This document shows positions 61,402-64,000 of a stretch of DNA of 64,000 nucleotides, piece by piece. Source of the stretch: a virus. The stretch covers positions 1-64,000 of IMG/VR virus record IMGVR_UViG_3300042731_000990. One strand, 5' to 3'. The position numbers were made by a program, and so were the translations under genes. Position 1 is the stretch's first letter, and each line of letters begins with the position of its first letter. Under the pieces are notes generated by a model. That model searched no databases, was not told the origin of the DNA, and saw only the letters and a list, made by a program, of their open reading frames with translations.

Positions 61402-61900
61402 TCCAGTAAAACAAGTTCTCAAAGATAAAAAGAAGTTAGACATTGTAGCTGTTGAAGTAATACGTCAAGGTTACTGTGTTAACGATACTGTAGTAGAAAC
61501 AAGAGTAGATACTCTTTATCAATCTGATTCTTCTGCTATCAACTCTATTACTCTATATAAAGAAATTGATACAATCTTTACAGATGGCACTACTCTTCGT
61601 ATAGATTCTGCTGGAATCTTATCAGTAGGTTGTCCAGTTAAAGTACAATACAAGACTGTTACAAAAACAGAAACTGTTCGTGATAAGTCTTTAGAAAATA
61701 TTCTTAAGAAAGACATTGCTAAACTAGATAGTATAAAGAAGTCTTTAGAATATGATATAAGAGAAAGAGATTTTGTTGTTAAAGAAACACAAGAAAAACT
61801 CAAACAGGCTAACAATAAATTTAGATTGTTTATAGCTGTTCTCTTTATCATTGTTGCAGGTAGAGCATACTTAAAGTTTAAAAAGTATCTACCATTCTAG
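61334..61900 (+). CDS. Lipoprotein with C-terminal membrane helix, u-spanin-like
   Basis: 188 residues from the ATG at 61334 (an ATG at 61295 would give a signal 13 residues longer). The signal MLSYQTISKTVFILSVFILQ ends in lipobox LQGC with Cys22. A long ectodomain includes Thr/Val beta stretches and a coiled coil at about 125-160 (IAKLDSIKKSLEYDIRERDF). The end is a transmembrane helix (FRLFIAVLFIIVAGRAYLKF) and a basic tip. A lipid-anchored N-terminus plus C-terminal inner-membrane helix is the architecture of unimolecular spanins, which fuse the two membranes in lysis. The overlap with the upstream coiled-coil gene is unusual for u-spanins. Confidence 0.6.
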   Translation: MLSYQTISKTVFILSVFILQGCNPVKQVLKDKKKLDIVAVEVIRQGYCVNDTVVETRVDTLYQSDSSAINSITLYKEIDTIFTDGTTLRIDSAGILSVGCPVKVQYKTVTKTETVRDKSLENILKKDIAKLDSIKKSLEYDIRERDFVVKETQEKLKQANNKFRLFIAVLFIIVAGRAYLKFKKYLPF

Positions 61901-61924
61901 GTAACATTATATGCACGAGAATAT

Positions 61925-61949
61925 AAAGGGGGTCATACAGACCCCTTTT
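61925..61949. terminator. Bidirectional terminator between spanin-like and DnaA-like genes
   Basis: GGGGTC (61929-61934) and GACCCC (61940-61945) pair across a 5-base loop, with AAA before and TTTT after. It serves the convergent genes ending at 61900 and 61955. Confidence 0.8.
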
Positions 61950-61954
61950 ATACG

Positions 61955-62509
61955 TTATAACATATACCGTCTTCTAAAATCAGCAAGACGATCTTCAAGT
62001 TCATCACGTTCTTTAGTTAACTGTTTAGTGAACTTTGATAGTCTCTTAAGTTCAAGTTCATGACGTTCTTGTATAAGATGCATTTCTTTTTTTAAATCTT
62101 GTATTTGTCTGGTTAATAAACGATTTTTCATTTGTAAAGCAGCATCTGCACTAATACTAGATATTTGAGTAAGATCTTTCATATCATTTAACCGATATTG
62201 ATCTAATGCTTTTTCTACATACTTGGTTATATCTTCATATATCTTTCTGTATGTGGTATCATATAAGTAATTCATCTCATGTTGTTTCATAGCATGAAGT
62301 ACTGTAGCATGATCTTTACCTAAAAGTTTACCAATAGCGGCTAAAGATAGATCTGAATGAACTCTTACACATGTAGCAAAAGCATGTCTAAATCTTACAT
62401 TGTTTCTTTTACGAGATGATGTAATGTCATAGTCCTTAACAAGATTTTTCCATAGTTCTATCAGTACTGATTCTTGAGTAACAAGGTTTAAAATCTTTTC
62501 TTCTACCAT
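61955..62509 (-). CDS. DnaA domain IV-like DNA-binding protein with coiled coil, no ATPase
   Basis: 184 residues. Residues about 40-80 match the C-terminal DNA-binding domain of DnaA: RFRHAFATCVRVHSDLSLAA, then IGKLLGKDHATVLHAMKQHE (cf. the DnaA signature with IG...(G)xDHxTVLHA). There is no AAA+ domain. The C-terminal 70 residues (residues about 115-184) are a coiled coil (MKNRLLTRQIQDLKKEMHLI). It could bind DnaA boxes at the phage origin, or compete with host DnaA. The start overlaps the uracil-DNA glycosylase stop by 7 bases; it ends at a bidirectional terminator. Confidence 0.8.
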   Translation of the reverse strand: MVEEKILNLVTQESVLIELWKNLVKDYDITSSRKRNNVRFRHAFATCVRVHSDLSLAAIGKLLGKDHATVLHAMKQHEMNYLYDTTYRKIYEDITKYVEKALDQYRLNDMKDLTQISSISADAALQMKNRLLTRQIQDLKKEMHLIQERHELELKRLSKFTKQLTKERDELEDRLADFRRRYML

Positions 62510-63216
62510 TTTATAGGTTCTTTATTAAGTTTAACTAGAGCTTTGTTGACTTCATTGAAAACATTGCTACAGTTCCACTTAGATTGTTTTTGATAAGCTG
62601 CACTTGCGGGGTGACTTACTTTTAACTGTAAACAATTTTCTGGAAGCCATTGTTCCCAAGCTTGTGCTTTTTTACCTAGCATTACGTATATAATATCTTC
62701 TCTATCATACAAGTAATCTAGTATTAGACTCATAAAGTCTGTCCATACGTCATAATGTTTACCAATCTCTCCTACATTTGTAGTAAAGGCTGTATTAAGT
62801 AATAAGATACCTTGATTAGCCCATCTTGTAAGATCTGGGGTTTGATTTAGATCAAGATCTTGAGGGTCTACAGTATCTTGTATTGCTTTCATTATATATT
62901 GTAAAGACTTTTCAGGTCTATTAGTAATACCACATGAGAAAGCAAGACCATCAGCTACATTAAACTGAGGATATGGATCTTGTCCTATAAATACAACTTT
63001 AACATCTTCAAAACCACATTCTTGAAATGGTCTAAGAATATATTTTAAGGGAGGTGTAATCCGTTTACCAGTATTTCTTATATTTACAAGGTTGTTAAGA
63101 AGATCCCTAAAGTCTTGACTGTGCATGTAACTGTGAAACACTGTTGACCAGCTGGTATTAGCAACTTTATTGTATAACTTAGTAGCAACTTCTTTAGTAT
63201 CAATTTTAATTTCCAT
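62503..63216 (-). CDS. ung: Uracil-DNA glycosylase (family 1)
   Basis: 237 residues from the chosen ATG at 63216; an ATG at 63270 would overlap the divergent plus-strand gene. Motifs are in order: VFIGQDPYPQFNVADGLAFS (family GQDPYH, with catalytic-type Asp; His replaced by Pro), LLLNTAFTTNVGEIGKHYDV, IYVMLGKKAQAWE and SHPASAAYQK (family HPSPLS). The enzyme removes uracil from DNA at the start of base-excision repair. It is common in crAss-like and other phages. Start codons of this gene and the plus-strand gene at 63221 are only 4 bases apart. Confidence 0.85.
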   Translation of the reverse strand: MEIKIDTKEVATKLYNKVANTSWSTVFHSYMHSQDFRDLLNNLVNIRNTGKRITPPLKYILRPFQECGFEDVKVVFIGQDPYPQFNVADGLAFSCGITNRPEKSLQYIMKAIQDTVDPQDLDLNQTPDLTRWANQGILLLNTAFTTNVGEIGKHYDVWTDFMSLILDYLYDREDIIYVMLGKKAQAWEQWLPENCLQLKVSHPASAAYQKQSKWNCSNVFNEVNKALVKLNKEPIKW

Positions 63217-63220
63217 AATT

Positions 63221-63511
63221 ATGCAAGGTTCCATGCCTGTAATCCCACAAGACGCCATTATTGACATCAAAGTAAATGGTTCATTCTATTTCCGTGTAAC
63301 ACAAATGCTTATGTATTTGGTTAAGGATCAAGAACCACAACGTATTGCAGAGATTTTTGAGCGTATTAGTAGTAATTCTGTTCAAGAAGAACTTGAGGCT
63401 CACATTGAAACACTAAGTGTTCTAATGAATGAGATTGAAAATCAAGCTAAAGAACAGGGTAAAGTAGAAGAGATTGACCCTTCTACTCTAGAGGATAACT
63501 CAAAGGAGTAA
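63221..63511 (+). CDS. Small phage protein on the opposite strand, 96 residues
   Basis: 96 residues from the ATG at 63221; a longer frame from 63170 adds an artificial hydrophobic leader antisense to the glycosylase. MQGSMPVIPQDAIIDIKVNG, then SFYFRVTQMLMYLV and an acidic helical end (LEAHIETLSVLMNEIENQAK) are of normal composition. The gene is flush with the glycosylase start (4-base gap) and its last 12 bases overlap the end of the 126-residue gene, so it is inserted tightly between two minus-strand genes. No family is certain, though I have seen similar sequences in Bacteroidota phages. Promoter must lie in the glycosylase coding sequence. Confidence 0.65.
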   Translation: MQGSMPVIPQDAIIDIKVNGSFYFRVTQMLMYLVKDQEPQRIAEIFERISSNSVQEELEAHIETLSVLMNEIENQAKEQGKVEEIDPSTLEDNSKE

Positions 63512-63880
63512 ACCTAACTCCATACCCATATTCATAGTCTCTTGTATACACAAGGACAATTCATCTTTAGACATTTTAGAGAATGATTTTTCTATATCAT
63601 CTGCATCTGCAGACCAAGAAAAACCAGCTCTAGCTTTTACTAGGTCTTTTACTTCTTCCATAGTATGACCTGTATGGTTAGCTATCTCGCGAAGGCTAAC
63701 ATGTAACTTGGATAGTTGAGCATAAGTACCATTATCTTTAATTTTAGAGAAATGTACTTCTAGCTCTTCATCCGGTTGCAGATTTTTTATGTATTCATCA
63801 TAGATCTTCTTATCAGAAGTACTTTTAAATACCATAGTACCTTCTGCATTTTTATACATTTTGATGGTTAACGTGCGCAT
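63500..63880 (-). CDS. Hypothetical phage protein, possibly NinB-like
   Basis: 126 residues. An N-terminal beta stretch (RTLTIKMYKNAEGTMVFKS) is followed by KDNGTYAQLSKLHVSLREIA, NHTGHTMEEVKDLVKARAG and a helical end. The order K-x-(T/S)-x-x-Q-x-x-x-x-H...(H)TG(Y/H)-x-x-E-E-x-(K)-x-L resembles NinB and related recombination-function proteins of phages, but the match is by pattern only. An alternative start at the ATG 63859 would reduce the 29-base overlap with the upstream gene to 8 bases. It is the first complete gene of the glycosylase/DnaA-like group. Confidence 0.5.
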   Translation of the reverse strand: MRTLTIKMYKNAEGTMVFKSTSDKKIYDEYIKNLQPDEELEVHFSKIKDNGTYAQLSKLHVSLREIANHTGHTMEEVKDLVKARAGFSWSADADDIEKSFSKMSKDELSLCIQETMNMGMELGLLL

Positions 63881-64000
63881 GTAAGTATTCTATATTAGAT
63901 TTATCTATTCCTTTTAATGCTGAGTTGACCCAAGTCTCATCTATAGTATTAGCATAACACAGTATGTGAATAGTAGCATGATCATTAGGATTCAAACGTA
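63852..64000 (-). CDS. Partial hypothetical protein (5' end outside window)
   Basis: The minus-strand frame is open from the window edge to TAA at 63852-63854. The visible C-terminal 48 residues (from RLNPNDHATIHILCYANTID to IEYLHAHVNHQNV) look like a normal mixed alpha/beta protein. It overlaps the next gene's start by 29 bases, or 8 if the later start is used. No function can be read from the fragment. Confidence 0.5.
   Translation of the reverse strand, partial: RLNPNDHATIHILCYANTIDETWVNSALKGIDKSNIEYLHAHVNHQNV

Noticed and set aside
1-64000. Alternative genetic code (stop reassignment), reported in some crAss-like phages
   Set aside because: TAA, TGA (12000, 42344) and TAG (16295, 43640) all end genes at sensible places, and no gene is interrupted by one of them.
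1-64000. tRNA genes, CRISPR arrays, insertion sequences, integrase or attachment sites
   Set aside because: None were seen in reading the gaps and genes. A computational scan would be needed for a firm negative on tRNA.

Overview
The window is a piece of a tailed double-stranded DNA phage genome, most likely a crAss-like phage (order Crassvirales) infecting a member of the Bacteroidota. The best single marker is the DFDID signature of the crAss-type virion RNA polymerase, near residue 3434 of a 4521-residue protein. Around it stand other features of that group: giant virion cargo proteins on one strand and, on the opposite strand, a replication block with family B DNA polymerase, DnaG-like primase, DnaB-like helicase, Sak4-like ATPase, Cas4/RecE-like PD-(D/E)XK nuclease, RusA-like resolvase and uracil-DNA glycosylase. 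The DNA is AT-rich, genes are packed tightly with many ATGA/TAATG overlaps, and TAA, TGA and TAG all end genes, so the standard code is in use. No tRNA, CRISPR array, insertion sequence, intein or intron was seen.

Layout. (A) 1-3761, plus strand: five small Cys-rich proteins, at least three with fibronectin-III-like folds, probably fibre or decoration proteins, ending in a strong terminator. (B) 3878-16295: a metallophosphoesterase, three putative tail ring/adaptor proteins, a 1579-residue tail nozzle ('muzzle') protein and a 1432-residue multidomain cell-wall lysin. (C) 16352-41129: five very large virion or cargo proteins, among them the 4521-residue zincin plus RNA polymerase protein and a 1506-residue protein with an N-terminal PD-(D/E)XK nuclease, closed by a bidirectional terminator. 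(D) 41158-45633: a 59-residue minus-strand gene, then a plus-strand operon with holin candidate, DUF5675-like lysis candidate, small basic protein, membrane protein, a histidine kinase with a stand-alone receiver, lipoprotein, coiled-coil membrane protein, PhoH ATPase and a 51-residue protein. (E) 45634-45862: convergent, structured non-coding region. (F) 45863-64000: mainly minus-strand replication, recombination and nucleotide genes, interrupted by plus-strand islands: a lipoprotein (46601), an overlapping spanin-like pair (about 61084-61900) and a 96-residue gene (63221).

How it fits together. The virion proteins build a short-tailed particle that carries a lysin to cross the wall and injects an RNA polymerase with other cargo. 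The minus-strand block supplies replication and recombination, with a DnaA domain-IV-like protein that may mark an origin. Lysis functions are split between about 41.5-42.2 kb and about 61.1-61.9 kb. The most unusual content is a complete, compact two-component system placed beside the lysis genes, a MoxR ATPase/VWA-metallopeptidase pair in the replication block, a candidate small RNA at the convergence point, and a recurring promoter-like element (core GTATnTTwTA) in front of several plus-strand genes.
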